From NCBI GenBank assembly GCA_902518505.1, contig CABYGG010000005.1:32103-96102 (forward strand): a DNA stretch of 64,000 nt. Direction: 5' to 3'. Position numbers and translations under genes: made by a program. Below, in pieces: positions 52,969 to 62,255 of the stretch. The notes beneath the pieces were generated by a model that was given only the letters and a program-made list of their open reading frames with translations, made no database searches and was not told the DNA's origin. How positions within the stretch are numbered: the first letter of the stretch is position 1; every line of letters starts with the position of its first letter. The stretch is from an uncultured Alphaproteobacteria bacterium (GTDB taxonomy: Bacteria; Pseudomonadota; Alphaproteobacteria; HIMB59).

Positions 52969-53394
52969 ATGCAGTTTAAAAAATTAATTTACACCAGTTT
53001 ATGCCTTTTACTTTTTAACACTATATCGATTGCAGAAACTATTGATAAAATTGAGTTTAGTGAAACACAAGCTGTGATTGAAAGTCAACTAAAAGCCTTC
53101 ATTAATAAAGATGCTGAAGGGGCTTTCTTCCATGCCTCACCTTACATCAAAATGAGGTTCAATAATCCTCAGGATTTTATGAGTATGGTGAAAAACTATT
53201 ATGAGCCTGTTTATAACCCTAAAAATTACTATTTTATGGAATCAAAATTTTTTGAAGGAGCAGTATATCATCAACTACAAATCGTCTCGCAAGATAATGT
53301 TTCTTATTTAGCAATGTACTCACTCATTAAAGACAAGGGGGAGTGGAAAATTTCAGGATGCTCCATTTACCCTATGGAAAAGCAATCAATTTAG
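52969..53394 (+). CDS. DUF4864 exported protein
   Basis: A 141-residue protein with a signal peptide (ends near IAE, about residue 22) and the DUF4864 core: IESQLKAFINKDAEGAFFHASPYIKMRFNNPQDFMSMV (about 37-74), VYHQLQIVSQDN and WKISGCSIYP. The fold is probably NTF2-like. Function unknown; common in marine alphaproteobacteria. Its end overlaps the convergent EamA transporter by nine bases. Confidence 0.8.
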   Translation: MQFKKLIYTSLCLLLFNTISIAETIDKIEFSETQAVIESQLKAFINKDAEGAFFHASPYIKMRFNNPQDFMSMVKNYYEPVYNPKNYYFMESKFFEGAVYHQLQIVSQDNVSYLAMYSLIKDKGEWKISGCSIYPMEKQSI

Positions 53395-54258
53395 TTTTTT
53401 TAATTTAGAATAAACAAGATATCCAGAAATTATTATTAAAATAGCACCGCATAATTCTATAATTGATGGGTAGTGATTGAAAACAACAATACTAATTACT
53501 ATTCCAAAAATGATCTGTGAATAGTGTGTGATGCTAAAAAATGAAGCTTCTATTCTCCTAAGAGAATAAATTAAGATCATCATGGCCACACCATCAATAA
53601 GCCCCGCGCCTACCATTATTAAAAAATCGTACAAAGCGATATCTTTGTAATGGTTAATTGAAAATACTGTGAAAATTATGCCAGTAATTCCCATACTATA
53701 AAAAGTCAAAGCCATAGTTCTTTCAGATTTCCCATAAACTCGTACTGTAAAATCTAGACACGCCAATGAAATTACTCCTAATATAAGAAATATTACTCCC
53801 AAAGCATTAAAACCTGCGTTTAAACTAAAACCTGAGACCATAAAAACAGCAATCATAGCTAGTATTAAAGAAATTATTTTGGATAGGTAAATCGACTCCT
53901 TTAAAATTACTATTCCCATAATTGAGAGTAAAACAGGAGCTGACAAAATTATTGGATAAGCAATAGATAAAGGTAATAAAATGATACCTTTTACAACAAA
54001 ATAATAGGTCAAAGTCATTAAAATACCTCTTATAAAATGAAGTTTATAATTGCTTGTTTTTATTTCTTCTAAGCTCTTTCTGTACAGTAAATAAAAGAGC
54101 ACTGGGATTATTGCGGAGAAACTCGCTATGGAAAATATAACTGTGTCTTTATATAAATCTCCAATTAACTTTATAATAGTGTCTGCAATTGAAAATAAGA
54201 AAAAGGCAACAGTGCCTAGTATGTAAATTAAGTGTTTTTTACTCTCTAATTGAGACAT
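53386..54258 (-). CDS. EamA/DMT-family transporter
   Basis: A 290-residue membrane protein with ten hydrophobic segments arranged in two EamA repeats (about 10-135 and 150-285). The motif-like stretch LPLSIAYPIILSAPVLLSIMGIVILKESI in the first repeat and ISIVVFNHYPSIIELCGAILIIISGYLVY in the second are typical. Substrates of this family include amino acids, purines and other metabolites; nothing here specifies one. The start overlaps the end of the MFS transporter by 20 bases. Confidence 0.83.
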   Translation of the reverse strand: MSQLESKKHLIYILGTVAFFLFSIADTIIKLIGDLYKDTVIFSIASFSAIIPVLFYLLYRKSLEEIKTSNYKLHFIRGILMTLTYYFVVKGIILLPLSIAYPIILSAPVLLSIMGIVILKESIYLSKIISLILAMIAVFMVSGFSLNAGFNALGVIFLILGVISLACLDFTVRVYGKSERTMALTFYSMGITGIIFTVFSINHYKDIALYDFLIMVGAGLIDGVAMMILIYSLRRIEASFFSITHYSQIIFGIVISIVVFNHYPSIIELCGAILIIISGYLVYSKLKKLN

Positions 54259-55510
54259 TGAATTTACTTCTATATCTCATTACTAAGATTAATACGAACA
54301 ATTTAATGGTAAGCGGTATAAAAAAATAAAATATCATGATATTTGGAATATTTGGGTGAATTGTAAAATTTATTGATTGTAAGTAACCATATCCCGTTAG
54401 TGCTATACCAGCAGCAATTCCTATAGCAGCTTTTCTTATAATTGAGAAAAAAGAGGTAAAAAACTGTGATAAACGATTTTCATTATTTACATCTAATATA
54501 TCAGCTAACTCAATCTGGGGTATTATAAGATCAATTCCAATTCCAATTCCTGTAATAAGTATGACAAATATATATATTTGCCAATAGTCACTGCTAGTGA
54601 AAATAACAAATAAAAAACCAAAAATGGTTATACTGGTTCCAATCTGTAATAAAAACATATTTGAAAATTTTTTTCCAAAAAAATACCAAAATGGTGTGGA
54701 AATTAATGTTATAAGAAAATACAAAATTAATAAATGGCCTGCATAATCACTAAGACCCAAATATTCAGATACAAATATAATAAATAAATTGGCAGTAAAA
54801 TTGTTAGCAAGTAAATTAAAAAATGTAATGTAAGAAAAAGGTAAGATTTTTTTATTTTTTTTAATAAAAGTTTTTAATTTTATCCAAGAAATTTCATTTG
54901 GCTTGTAATTCAGTTCATCATCATAGAAAAAATAAAAAATTAATCCCCCTATAATTGCAAGAGAAATAAAAATAAAACCACTTGTTTTTATAACGTCTGG
55001 GTTTAATAGCTCAACATTATTTAAATTTGAAATAGTCGTTGGAATAATAAGAGCTGCAAGAACTCCTAAAATTGCAAATACTTCTTTGACTGCTGCCAAA
55101 CGAAATCTTTTTTTTAAAATTTTTTTTTGATCGATAACTATAGAGTCGTAAGGAATGATTGCAATTGAGTAACTTATCAATGCTAAGTTATAAAAAAAAA
55201 TAAAATAATAAATATTAGAAGATTGGAAAACGTAAAGGCCAAATAAGGAGAAAATAAATATTATTATTCCTAAAAGAATTTGATTTTTTCTTGATCGACC
55301 TGAAATAATTCTTTTTTCTGTTAAATAACCAATTAAAAAGTCTGAGAAGACATCAAAAAATCTAGATATCAGTATAACTAGACCGATAACACTTAAAGAG
55401 ATACCAATTGATAAATTGTAAAATGTGGGCAGAAAAACAAATAATAATAAAAAACTCCCAGCAAGGTAAAATGACTGAAAACTATAGGATAAAATCGATT
55501 TTAAATTCAT
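54239..55510 (-). CDS. MFS/GPH-family symporter
   Basis: A 423-residue, twelve-helix transporter of the glycoside-pentoside-hexuronide (MelB-like) type. Visible blocks are ISRFFDVFSDFLIGYLTEKRIISGRSRKNQILLG (about 49-82), the SYSIAIIPYDSIVIDQ region (about 116-131), and FGKKFSNMFLLQIG. Cation-coupled sugar uptake is typical, but many marine members have unknown substrates. Transcribed with the EamA transporter; the upstream gap contains the palindromic element beside ogt. Confidence 0.8.
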   Translation of the reverse strand: MNLKSILSYSFQSFYLAGSFLLLFVFLPTFYNLSIGISLSVIGLVILISRFFDVFSDFLIGYLTEKRIISGRSRKNQILLGIIIFIFSLFGLYVFQSSNIYYFIFFYNLALISYSIAIIPYDSIVIDQKKILKKRFRLAAVKEVFAILGVLAALIIPTTISNLNNVELLNPDVIKTSGFIFISLAIIGGLIFYFFYDDELNYKPNEISWIKLKTFIKKNKKILPFSYITFFNLLANNFTANLFIIFVSEYLGLSDYAGHLLILYFLITLISTPFWYFFGKKFSNMFLLQIGTSITIFGFLFVIFTSSDYWQIYIFVILITGIGIGIDLIIPQIELADILDVNNENRLSQFFTSFFSIIRKAAIGIAAGIALTGYGYLQSINFTIHPNIPNIMIFYFFIPLTIKLFVLILVMRYRSKFNVSIRE

Positions 55511-55600
55511 TTTGGGATATTTAATACTTGAACAACTTTGACTATATCAAAATATTTATTAGTGTTCAGTTAGCATTCATGCGGGGGCTGATTCGGTATC
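55511..55600. other. 90-base gap containing half of a palindromic GC-rich element beside ogt
   Basis: GGCTGATTCG (55586-55595) pairs with CGAGTCAGCC (55622-55631), a 10-bp stem with one G-U pair on the plus strand. The element spans the end of ogt, so the right arm encodes the last residues of Ogt. The minus strand carries GAGGAGG (55608-55614) inside GACATATA-GAGGAGGAAAGTG, closely similar to the core at 52316-52336. No T run. It lies just upstream of the MFS gene. Confidence 0.5.
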
Positions 55601-56116
55601 TCACTTTCCTCCTCTATATGTCGAGTCAGCCGTTCCTCTACCCTCTATATCTAGTATTTTTCTCTTAATTTTATCACCCCACATATATCTTCCGAAATCT
55701 CCATTTTTTTTTACTACTCTGTGACAAGGAACCAATAATCCAACAGGATTTTTGCCAACCGCTGAAGCTATGGCTCTTACTGCGTCTGGTCTCTTTATTT
55801 TTTTAGCAAGCTCGCTGTAGGAAATTGTTTGACCATAAGGAATTTTAGTAATTTCTGTCCAAACTTTTTTTTGTAGTGTAGTTCCATCTAGGAATTTTAT
55901 TTTTATATTTTTTTGTTTAGAAATTTTACCTTTCAATAAATTGTTTATTAATATTTTTGTTTTTTTTAATTTTAAACCTTTAGTTGGGTTATATAAATTA
56001 AGTATGTTTTTAATTCTTTTATCATTATCTTTTATAAGAAAGTGAACTCCCTCTGAACTATCTAGGACAAAAAGTTTAATTATTGGTGTTTCGATAAAAT
56101 CAAAACAATAATTCAT
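55601..56116 (-). CDS. ogt: Methylated-DNA--protein-cysteine methyltransferase
   Basis: Suicide repair protein for O6-alkylguanine. The 171 residues contain the winged-helix recognition region IPYGQTISYSELAKKI (about 97-112), the active site LVPCHRVVKK (Cys about 138) and GDFGRYMWGDKIKRKILDIE. The final residues GRGTADSTYRGGK (about 159-171) go beyond the usual end of the family and are encoded by a GC-rich palindromic element. The start ATG is the base after the dnaJ stop, so it looks like the last gene of the heat-shock operon. Confidence 0.93.
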   Translation of the reverse strand: MNYCFDFIETPIIKLFVLDSSEGVHFLIKDNDKRIKNILNLYNPTKGLKLKKTKILINNLLKGKISKQKNIKIKFLDGTTLQKKVWTEITKIPYGQTISYSELAKKIKRPDAVRAIASAVGKNPVGLLVPCHRVVKKNGDFGRYMWGDKIKRKILDIEGRGTADSTYRGGK

Positions 56117-57195
56117 TAATTAAACATTTTTTTTACTTTATCAAAAAACCCTTCCGTCATTTTTGTGTTTTTCTTAGTAAGGGTTTCATTAAATTTATTT
56201 AAAAGTTTCTCTTGATCTGAAGATAAGTTTACTGGTGTTTCAGCATGTACTTTAACAATCATATCACCTCTTGTGTTCGTTCTCAGAATACTCATTCCCT
56301 TGCCTTTGATTCTGAGTTTATGACCTGACTGCATTCCTTTTGGTATGGAAACATTAACCATTTTTTTTTCTATAGTAGGAACTTCTATATTACCGCCCAA
56401 AGTTGCTGTAGTAAAAGGTATAGCAACATCACAAATAATGTTATCTCGTTCTCTCTGGAAAAGTTTGTGGTTATTTATATTTATAAAAACGTAAAGGTCT
56501 CCATAGGAGCCACCTCTTTCTCCAGCCTCTCCTTCTCCACTCATTCTAATCCTATTACCTGTTTCAACTCCAGCAGGTATTTTGATTTGAATTTTTTTAT
56601 TTTGTTTAATTCGTCCAGTATTACTGCATTTTGAGCATCGACCCTTCATTTCTTGCCCAGTTCCACCACATCGACCACAGGTTCTCTCCATTGAAAAAAA
56701 CCCACTCTGAGTCCTAACTTTTCCGTAACCTTGGCAAGTAGAACAACTTTTATATTTATGCTGTTCAGGGCAATTAATCATTTTGGGTATCGTTACTTCT
56801 AGTGATTTTCCACTAAAAGCCTCTTCTAGGTCAATAGTAACATCGTAGCGCAAATCATCCCCTCTGCTTTCGCGCTGACCGCCCTCACCAAATGCACCAA
56901 AAATATCTTCAAAAATATCTGAGAAACCACCAAAGCCTTGTTGACCAAATCCGCCGGCTCCACCACCGCCTTGTTCAAAAGCAGCATGGCCAAATTGATC
57001 ATAAGTTTGTCTTTTTTTTGGATCTTTTAAAATTTCATATGCTTGACTCACGTCCTTAAATTTTTGTTCAGCAGCAGAGTCACCCTGGTTTCGATCAGGA
57101 TGATATTTCATAGCTAATTTTCGGTATGCACTTTTTATTTCAGAGTCACTAGCTTCACGGGATATACCAAGAGTGTCATAAAAATCCTCAGCCAT
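56116..57195 (-). CDS. dnaJ: Chaperone DnaJ, with an altered first zinc motif
   Basis: Co-chaperone that stimulates the DnaK ATPase. The 359 residues have a J-domain (MAEDFYDTLGISREAS start; HPD in KYHPDRN), a G/F region (about 75-105), a cysteine-rich domain and two C-terminal beta domains. Three of the four C-x2-C-x-G-x-G motifs are present (CSTCQGYG, CGRCGGTG, CSKCSNTG). The first is reduced to a lone Cys in NCPEQHKYKSC, with about nine residues deleted, so one zinc site may be lost or use the His. It is transcribed with dnaK and ogt, starting 23 bases after dnaK. Confidence 0.95.
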   Translation of the reverse strand: MAEDFYDTLGISREASDSEIKSAYRKLAMKYHPDRNQGDSAAEQKFKDVSQAYEILKDPKKRQTYDQFGHAAFEQGGGGAGGFGQQGFGGFSDIFEDIFGAFGEGGQRESRGDDLRYDVTIDLEEAFSGKSLEVTIPKMINCPEQHKYKSCSTCQGYGKVRTQSGFFSMERTCGRCGGTGQEMKGRCSKCSNTGRIKQNKKIQIKIPAGVETGNRIRMSGEGEAGERGGSYGDLYVFININNHKLFQRERDNIICDVAIPFTTATLGGNIEVPTIEKKMVNVSIPKGMQSGHKLRIKGKGMSILRTNTRGDMIVKVHAETPVNLSSDQEKLLNKFNETLTKKNTKMTEGFFDKVKKMFN

Positions 57196-57218
57196 AATAT
57201 TTTAAACCAAGCTAAGAG

Positions 57219-59150
57219 TTACTGTCCGCTTGCTTTTTTATCGTCGTCTACTTCTTCGTAGTCTGCGTCTATAACGTCGTCATCATTTTTAGTTTCACCT
57301 GTGTTATCCTCTTGCTTAGGTTGTTCCGCACCAGGAGCCTCAGATGATTGTTGATCTTTGTACATAGCTTCACCCATTTTCATAGATGATTGAGTAAGGT
57401 CTTGTGTTTTTTGTTTTATGTTCTCAATCTCATTTTTTTCGAGTGCCTCTTTTAAATCTTTTAAGTCTGCTTCTATTTTGGACTTATCTTCAGGACTAAT
57501 TTTATCGCCATGCTCTTTAATATTTTTTTCCACTTGGAAGACAAGACTATCGGCTTGGTTTTTAACATCAACCTCTTCTCTTTTCTTCTTATCTGTTTCA
57601 GCATTGGCTTCAGCATCTTTAACCATTTTGTCAATCTCTTCATCTGATAAACCACCAGATGCTTGAATTTTAATTTGTTGCTCTTTTCCTGTAGATTTAT
57701 CTTTTGCAGATACATTGACAATACCGTTAGCGTCAATGTCAAAAGTCACCTCAATTTGTGGTGTTCCTCTTGGAGCAGGGGGTATGCCAACTAAATCGAA
57801 TTGACCTAAAAGCTTGTTATCAGCAGCCATTTCTCTTTCTCCCTGAAAGACCCTGATGGTAACGGCATTTTGATTGTCCTCTGCTGTTGAGAATACTTGG
57901 CTTTTTTTTGTAGGAACAGTCGTATTTCTTTCAATTAACTTTGTAAATACTCCGCCAAGTGTTTCAATACCCAAAGAAAGTGGGGTTACGTCTAAAAGCA
58001 AGACATCTTTTACATCACCTTGTAAAACACCTGCCTGGATAGCTGCTCCCATAGCCACAACTTCATCAGGATTAACACCTTTACTGGGGTCTTTTCCAAA
58101 AAAGTTTTTAACAATTTCTGTTACTTTGGGCATTCTTGTCATTCCACCAACTAAAATGACATCGTTTATGTCGCTTGCTGAAAGGCCAGCGTCACTTAGG
58201 GCTTTTTTACAAGGTTCAATTGTATTTTGGAGCAAGTCGTCAACCAACTCTTCAAGCTTAGCTCTGGTAAGTTTTACATTTAAGTGTTTAGGGCCAGATT
58301 GATCAGCTGTAATAAAAGGTAAATTTACATCTGTTTGAGTTGAACTTGACAGTTCTATTTTTGCTTTTTCAGCAGCCTCTTTTAAACGTTGTAATGCTAA
58401 TTTGTCATTTTTTAAATCTATACCTTGCTCTTTTTTAAATTCGCTAGCTAAAAAATCAATAATTCTTAAATCAAAGTCTTCGCCACCCAAGTGTGTGTCA
58501 CCATTAGTTGACTTAACTTCGAACACACCATCGCCAACTTCTAAAATTGATACATCAAATGTACCACCACCTAAATCGTAAACAACTACAGTGCCTGATT
58601 GTTTTTTATCTAGTCCATATGCTAATGAAGCAGCGGTTGGTTCATTAATAATTCTTAAAACTTCTAAGCCAGCAATTTTGCCAGCATCTTTAGTTGCTTG
58701 CCTTTGTGCATCATTGAAATAAGCAGGAACAGTTATCACTGCTTGTGTAATAGTTTCTCCTGTATAAGACTCGGCTGTCTCTTTCATTTTTTGAAGAATA
58801 AAAGCAGAGATTTGACTAGGGCTATATTTTTCACCCTGAGCTTCAACCCATGCATCGCCGTTATTACCTTTAATAATTTTAAATGGGGATAAGCCTACAT
58901 CCTTTTGGACAGTGTCGTCTTCAAAGCTTCTACCAATAAATCTTTTTACAGCATAAAGTGTATTTTCAGGATTGGTGACGGCTTGTCTTTTTGCAGATTG
59001 ACCAATTAGTTTTTCGCTTTCAGTAAAAGCTACAACAGAAGGTGTTGTTCTAGCACCTTCAGAATTCTCTATTACCTTTGGATTCTTTCCATCCATTATT
59101 GCCACACAAGAGTTTGTGGTACCTAAATCAATTCCAATTACTTTAGCCAT
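57219..59150 (-). CDS. dnaK: Chaperone DnaK (Hsp70)
   Basis: ATP-dependent chaperone. The 643 residues show all Hsp70 signatures: [17 protein letters not shown] (about 5-21), [19 protein letters not shown] (about 194-212), [17 protein letters not shown] (about 334-350) and the linker [18 protein letters not shown]. It ends with the acidic tail [13 protein letters not shown]. The gene is preceded by a 91-base gap that I searched without finding a CIRCE operator, and is followed by dnaJ after 23 bases. Confidence 0.98.
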   Translation of the reverse strand: MAKVIGIDLGTTNSCVAIMDGKNPKVIENSEGARTTPSVVAFTESEKLIGQSAKRQAVTNPENTLYAVKRFIGRSFEDDTVQKDVGLSPFKIIKGNNGDAWVEAQGEKYSPSQISAFILQKMKETAESYTGETITQAVITVPAYFNDAQRQATKDAGKIAGLEVLRIINEPTAASLAYGLDKKQSGTVVVYDLGGGTFDVSILEVGDGVFEVKSTNGDTHLGGEDFDLRIIDFLASEFKKEQGIDLKNDKLALQRLKEAAEKAKIELSSSTQTDVNLPFITADQSGPKHLNVKLTRAKLEELVDDLLQNTIEPCKKALSDAGLSASDINDVILVGGMTRMPKVTEIVKNFFGKDPSKGVNPDEVVAMGAAIQAGVLQGDVKDVLLLDVTPLSLGIETLGGVFTKLIERNTTVPTKKSQVFSTAEDNQNAVTIRVFQGEREMAADNKLLGQFDLVGIPPAPRGTPQIEVTFDIDANGIVNVSAKDKSTGKEQQIKIQASGGLSDEEIDKMVKDAEANAETDKKKREEVDVKNQADSLVFQVEKNIKEHGDKISPEDKSKIEADLKDLKEALEKNEIENIKQKTQDLTQSSMKMGEAMYKDQQSSEAPGAEQPKQEDNTGETKNDDDVIDADYEEVDDDKKASGQ

Positions 59151-59241
59151 TTTGTTTTTCCTACTTTAAAAATTAAATAATCTTATATTTATATGGGTTG
59201 ATACTTACTTAATTCAAGAGCATTAAAACTATTGAATTTTC

Positions 59242-59868
59242 TTACTTTTCTGATTTTTCTTCTTCTTTGATGGCTTTATCGTCTTGATTTTCTTGGGATT
59301 TTTTTGATACTCCTACCATTGCTGGTCTTAGTAATCTATCATGCAATGTGTAGCCTGGTATTAGTTCTTGAACAATAGTTCCGGGCTCGCAGTCATTTTT
59401 TTCAATTTCCATCATGGCTTGGTGTAAATTATGGTCAAATTTTTGGTTTATACTTTCAATTTTTTTGATGCCAATTTTTTCGAAAGTGGCCATAGTGGAT
59501 TGTGCAATTAGATCTAAACCATCAACAACAGACTTTATGCTTTCATTAGATCTCACTTCTTCTGAAATACTTGATTTTGCTCTCTCTATATTGTCACCGA
59601 TATTAATGATTTCTTTTGCAAAATTAGCTATACCGTATTTCAATGCATCTGATTGATCTTTTTCTGCCCTTTTTCTAAAGTTTTCTAGTTCAGCAACAGC
59701 TCTTAACCTTTGATCTTTTAAACTCTCAATTTCCTCTTTGAGTTTTTGGATTTCATCATCATTTGTATCTAAATTTTCTTCTACATCGGTCTCATTGGTT
59801 TGTTGATTTTCTGTAACATCTTCTTCTTGGTGTTGGGCTTGATCTTTGGTTTTCTTATCTTCTTCCAT
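59242..59868 (-). CDS. grpE: Nucleotide exchange factor GrpE
   Basis: Releases ADP from DnaK. The 208 residues have a long acidic and Gln-rich disordered head (about 1-35), a helical stalk with LRAVAELENFRKRAEKDQSDALKYGIANFAKEII, and the C-terminal beta domain ending in VQELIPGYTLHDRLLRPAMVGVSK. This is the canonical GrpE layout with an unusually long acidic N-terminus. It begins eight bases after hrcA and precedes dnaK by 91 bases. Confidence 0.96.
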   Translation of the reverse strand: MEEDKKTKDQAQHQEEDVTENQQTNETDVEENLDTNDDEIQKLKEEIESLKDQRLRAVAELENFRKRAEKDQSDALKYGIANFAKEIINIGDNIERAKSSISEEVRSNESIKSVVDGLDLIAQSTMATFEKIGIKKIESINQKFDHNLHQAMMEIEKNDCEPGTIVQELIPGYTLHDRLLRPAMVGVSKKSQENQDDKAIKEEEKSEK

Positions 59869-59876
59869 AATTTCCT

Positions 59877-60899
59877 TTATTTTTTTGATATTGTTTCAGA
59901 CATATAACTCACAATAGGAACAATTCGCTGATAATCAATTCTTTTCGGACCTATTACACCAATAGCACCAGTGAGTCCATTTTTAGTTTTATAATTTGAT
60001 AAAATCATAGATAAATTTGTATTTTTAAAAAAATTAGTATTACTTCCAATAAATATTTGCACTCCTTTTGATTTTTTCAAGGCCTTAATCATTTTGTTTG
60101 CCATTTTACCTGTTTCAATGTCACTCAAAAGCTCATTTATGCTGTCTAAATCTGTTTCTAAATTATTCTTAATTAAATTTGGCAGGCCTCTAACAAAAAA
60201 AGTTTCTGTATTTTGAGACTTTTCGATTTTTATTCCTTTCAGCAATAGTTTTTTTGAGGTGTTGGTTATTTGATTTCTTGCTGATTTTATAAAAATTTTT
60301 ATATTATTTTGAATTTCTGTAGGTGACATAGATTTTGAAAACTTATTTATAAAGTTGCCAATACTATTTAAATCTTCTGTTTGAATATTTTCATCAATTT
60401 CTACTATTCTATTTGATGTATAACCATCTTCGTGCTCGATAATGAATATTACTTTATGATTATCGATTTTGTGAAAGTCAATTTTTCTAATTTTTGCTAT
60501 TTTTTCATTATTAATAACAAGACTAGCTTGTTTCGATAGGCCATTTAAAGTGTTAGTAATTATTTCTTGTTCATTTAGAAGATTATTCATTTTAGATGAC
60601 TTCTCAATAATCTCTTTTTCACTTTTACTAATTGATCCTGGCTCTAAAAGTGCATGAGTATAAAATTGTAAACCTAAATCAGTTGGTATACTGCCTGCAG
60701 AGAAATGTCCTTTTTGTATAAGTCCGTGAAAATTTATTTCGTTTAAAACATTTCTTATTGTTGCTGGTGAGAGTTTATAAGCAATTTTTGAACTAAGTGC
60801 TTTGGAGCCCATAGGCTCACCTGTTTTCAAGTAACTTTCGACAAGTGACTTGAATATAAGCTTTGATCGTGCACCAATATCTGTAATTTTTTTATTCAT
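59877..60899 (-). CDS. hrcA: Heat-inducible transcription repressor HrcA
   Basis: Represses heat-shock genes through CIRCE elements in well-studied bacteria. The 340 residues have an N-terminal winged helix (SKLIFKSLVESYLKTGEPMGSKALSSKI, about 12-39), the conserved SPATIRNVLNEIN (about 49-61), and a GAF-like core ending in MILSNYKTKNGLTGAIGVIGPKRIDYQRIVPIVSYM. No CIRCE sequence is seen upstream of grpE, hrcA or dnaK, so its operator must differ or lie elsewhere (for example at groES). Divergent from rph with 41 AT-rich bases between starts. Confidence 0.93.
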   Translation of the reverse strand: MNKKITDIGARSKLIFKSLVESYLKTGEPMGSKALSSKIAYKLSPATIRNVLNEINFHGLIQKGHFSAGSIPTDLGLQFYTHALLEPGSISKSEKEIIEKSSKMNNLLNEQEIITNTLNGLSKQASLVINNEKIAKIRKIDFHKIDNHKVIFIIEHEDGYTSNRIVEIDENIQTEDLNSIGNFINKFSKSMSPTEIQNNIKIFIKSARNQITNTSKKLLLKGIKIEKSQNTETFFVRGLPNLIKNNLETDLDSINELLSDIETGKMANKMIKALKKSKGVQIFIGSNTNFFKNTNLSMILSNYKTKNGLTGAIGVIGPKRIDYQRIVPIVSYMSETISKK

Positions 60900-60940
60900 T
60901 AATCTTAATTAATCTTATAATTTAAAATAATAAAACATAA

Positions 60941-61666
60941 ATGTCTGGATATACAAGAAATGATAGAGAGCTCTCTAAAATTAGAAATTTAGAAATAATT
61001 CCAGGTTTTCAACCAAATAATCAATCATCATGTTTAGTTAAGTTAGGAAATACTCATGTCTGTTGCTCAGCTATTATTGAAGATAGAGTTCCTGGATTTT
61101 TAAGAAATTCTGGGAAAGGTTGGTTAACTGCAGAATATGGTATGTTACCTTCTTCTACATCTGAAAGAATGGACAGAGAGGCAGCCAAAGGTAGGCAGTC
61201 TGGAAGAACACAAGAAATTCAGAGACTTATTGGAAGAAGTCTAAGGTGTGCTGTTAATTTAGATATACTTGGCGAAAAAACTATCAAGATTGATTGTGAT
61301 GTGATTAGTGCTGATGGAGGAACAAGGACAGCATCTATCATTGGCGGATACGTTAGTCTTGTTCGATCAATTAATGAATTCAAAAATAAATTTAATTTAT
61401 CAAAGGCAATTATAGTAAATCAAGTTGCAGCAATATCGGTTGGTGTTGTTAAAGGAACATCATGCATAGATTTAAATTACATTGAAGACTCGAGTGCTGA
61501 GGTAGATTGCAATGTGGTAATGGCAAATGATGGTCAATTTATTGAGTTTCAATCTACTGGTGAAGAGGCTAAATTTAGCAAGAAAACTATTATGAGTTTT
61601 ATAGAACTAGTTGAGGGATCGATGCCAGAAATTTTTAATATTCAAAACTTGGCAATTGAAAAATAA
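60941..61666 (+). CDS. rph: Ribonuclease PH
   Basis: Phosphorolytic exonuclease trimming tRNA 3' ends. The 241 residues include GWLTAEYGMLPSSTSERMDREAAKGRQSGRTQEIQRLIGRSLR (about 60-102; phosphate/RNA-binding RPG motif region), IKIDCDVISADGGTRTASIIGGYVSL (about 117-142) and FIEFQSTGEEAKFS. Start M at 60941. The end overlaps the likely rdgB start by 11 bases, as in many alphaproteobacteria where rph-rdgB is an operon. Confidence 0.96.
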   Translation: MSGYTRNDRELSKIRNLEIIPGFQPNNQSSCLVKLGNTHVCCSAIIEDRVPGFLRNSGKGWLTAEYGMLPSSTSERMDREAAKGRQSGRTQEIQRLIGRSLRCAVNLDILGEKTIKIDCDVISADGGTRTASIIGGYVSLVRSINEFKNKFNLSKAIIVNQVAAISVGVVKGTSCIDLNYIEDSSAEVDCNVVMANDGQFIEFQSTGEEAKFSKKTIMSFIELVEGSMPEIFNIQNLAIEK

Positions 61667-62255
61667 TTTATTACTTGGCACTAATAATACTGGAAAATTA
61701 AAAGAATTTATTTTTTATATAAAGCACTTCAATCTATTTAGTGAATATGAAGTTTTAAATCTAAATAAATTTAACAATATTGATGAACCTACTGAAAATG
61801 GTGAAACTTTTGAAGAAAATTGTGAAATTAAATCGAAATATTTTTTAGATAAAACAAATACACTTGTACTATGTGATGATAGTGGTTTTGTTGTAAATAA
61901 ATTAAATAACTACCCAGGAATAAAAACTGCAAGAGAGGCAAAAAAATTAGGTGGGGAGCAAAAGGTTATAGATTTTATTTTTAGCAAATTTGAGAATTTA
62001 AGTTATGTTGATGCGACTTTTATTTGTTCTATTTGCGTTTTAGGAAAAACCCAAAGATATAAGGCATCAGGATCCATACCTGGCTTTATAATAAAAGATA
62101 AGAGAGGCAATGGTGGTTTTGGTTATGATCCATATTTTATCCCTACAGATAACAATAAGACATTCGCTGAAATGAATGAGAGGCAAAAATTATTAAACTC
62201 TCACAGGTATAAAGCTTTTAAAAAATTATCTAATCAAATATTACAGGATAATTAA
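61656..62255 (+). CDS. rdgB: Non-canonical purine NTP pyrophosphatase (RdgB/HAM1)
   Basis: Removes ITP, dITP and XTP from the nucleotide pool. From a TTG at 61656 the protein has 199 residues starting with KNNLLLGTNNTGKLKEF, the expected N-terminal strand of the fold. Later motifs are CDDSGFVVNKLNNYPGIKTAR, SGSIPGFIIKDKRGNGGFGYDPYFIP and FAEMNERQKLLNSHRYKAF. Upstream ATG codons at 61611 and later in the frame would add residues already inside rph, so the TTG start is preferred. The last 26 bases overlap the convergent LpoA gene. Confidence 0.93.
   Translation: MKNNLLLGTNNTGKLKEFIFYIKHFNLFSEYEVLNLNKFNNIDEPTENGETFEENCEIKSKYFLDKTNTLVLCDDSGFVVNKLNNYPGIKTAREAKKLGGEQKVIDFIFSKFENLSYVDATFICSICVLGKTQRYKASGSIPGFIIKDKRGNGGFGYDPYFIPTDNNKTFAEMNERQKLLNSHRYKAFKKLSNQILQDN

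Noticed and set aside
55586..55640. Fragment of RNase P RNA (GAGGAAAGT resemblance)
   Set aside because: Only a short match; the rest of the conserved RNase P core is missing and it overlaps ogt.
57418..58302. Several open frames opposite dnaK
   Set aside because: Ser-rich shadows caused by the codon usage of dnaK on the other strand.
59151..59241. CIRCE operator for HrcA upstream of dnaK
   Set aside because: No TTAGCACTC/GAGTGCTAA pair or near match found here or in the hrcA-rph gap.
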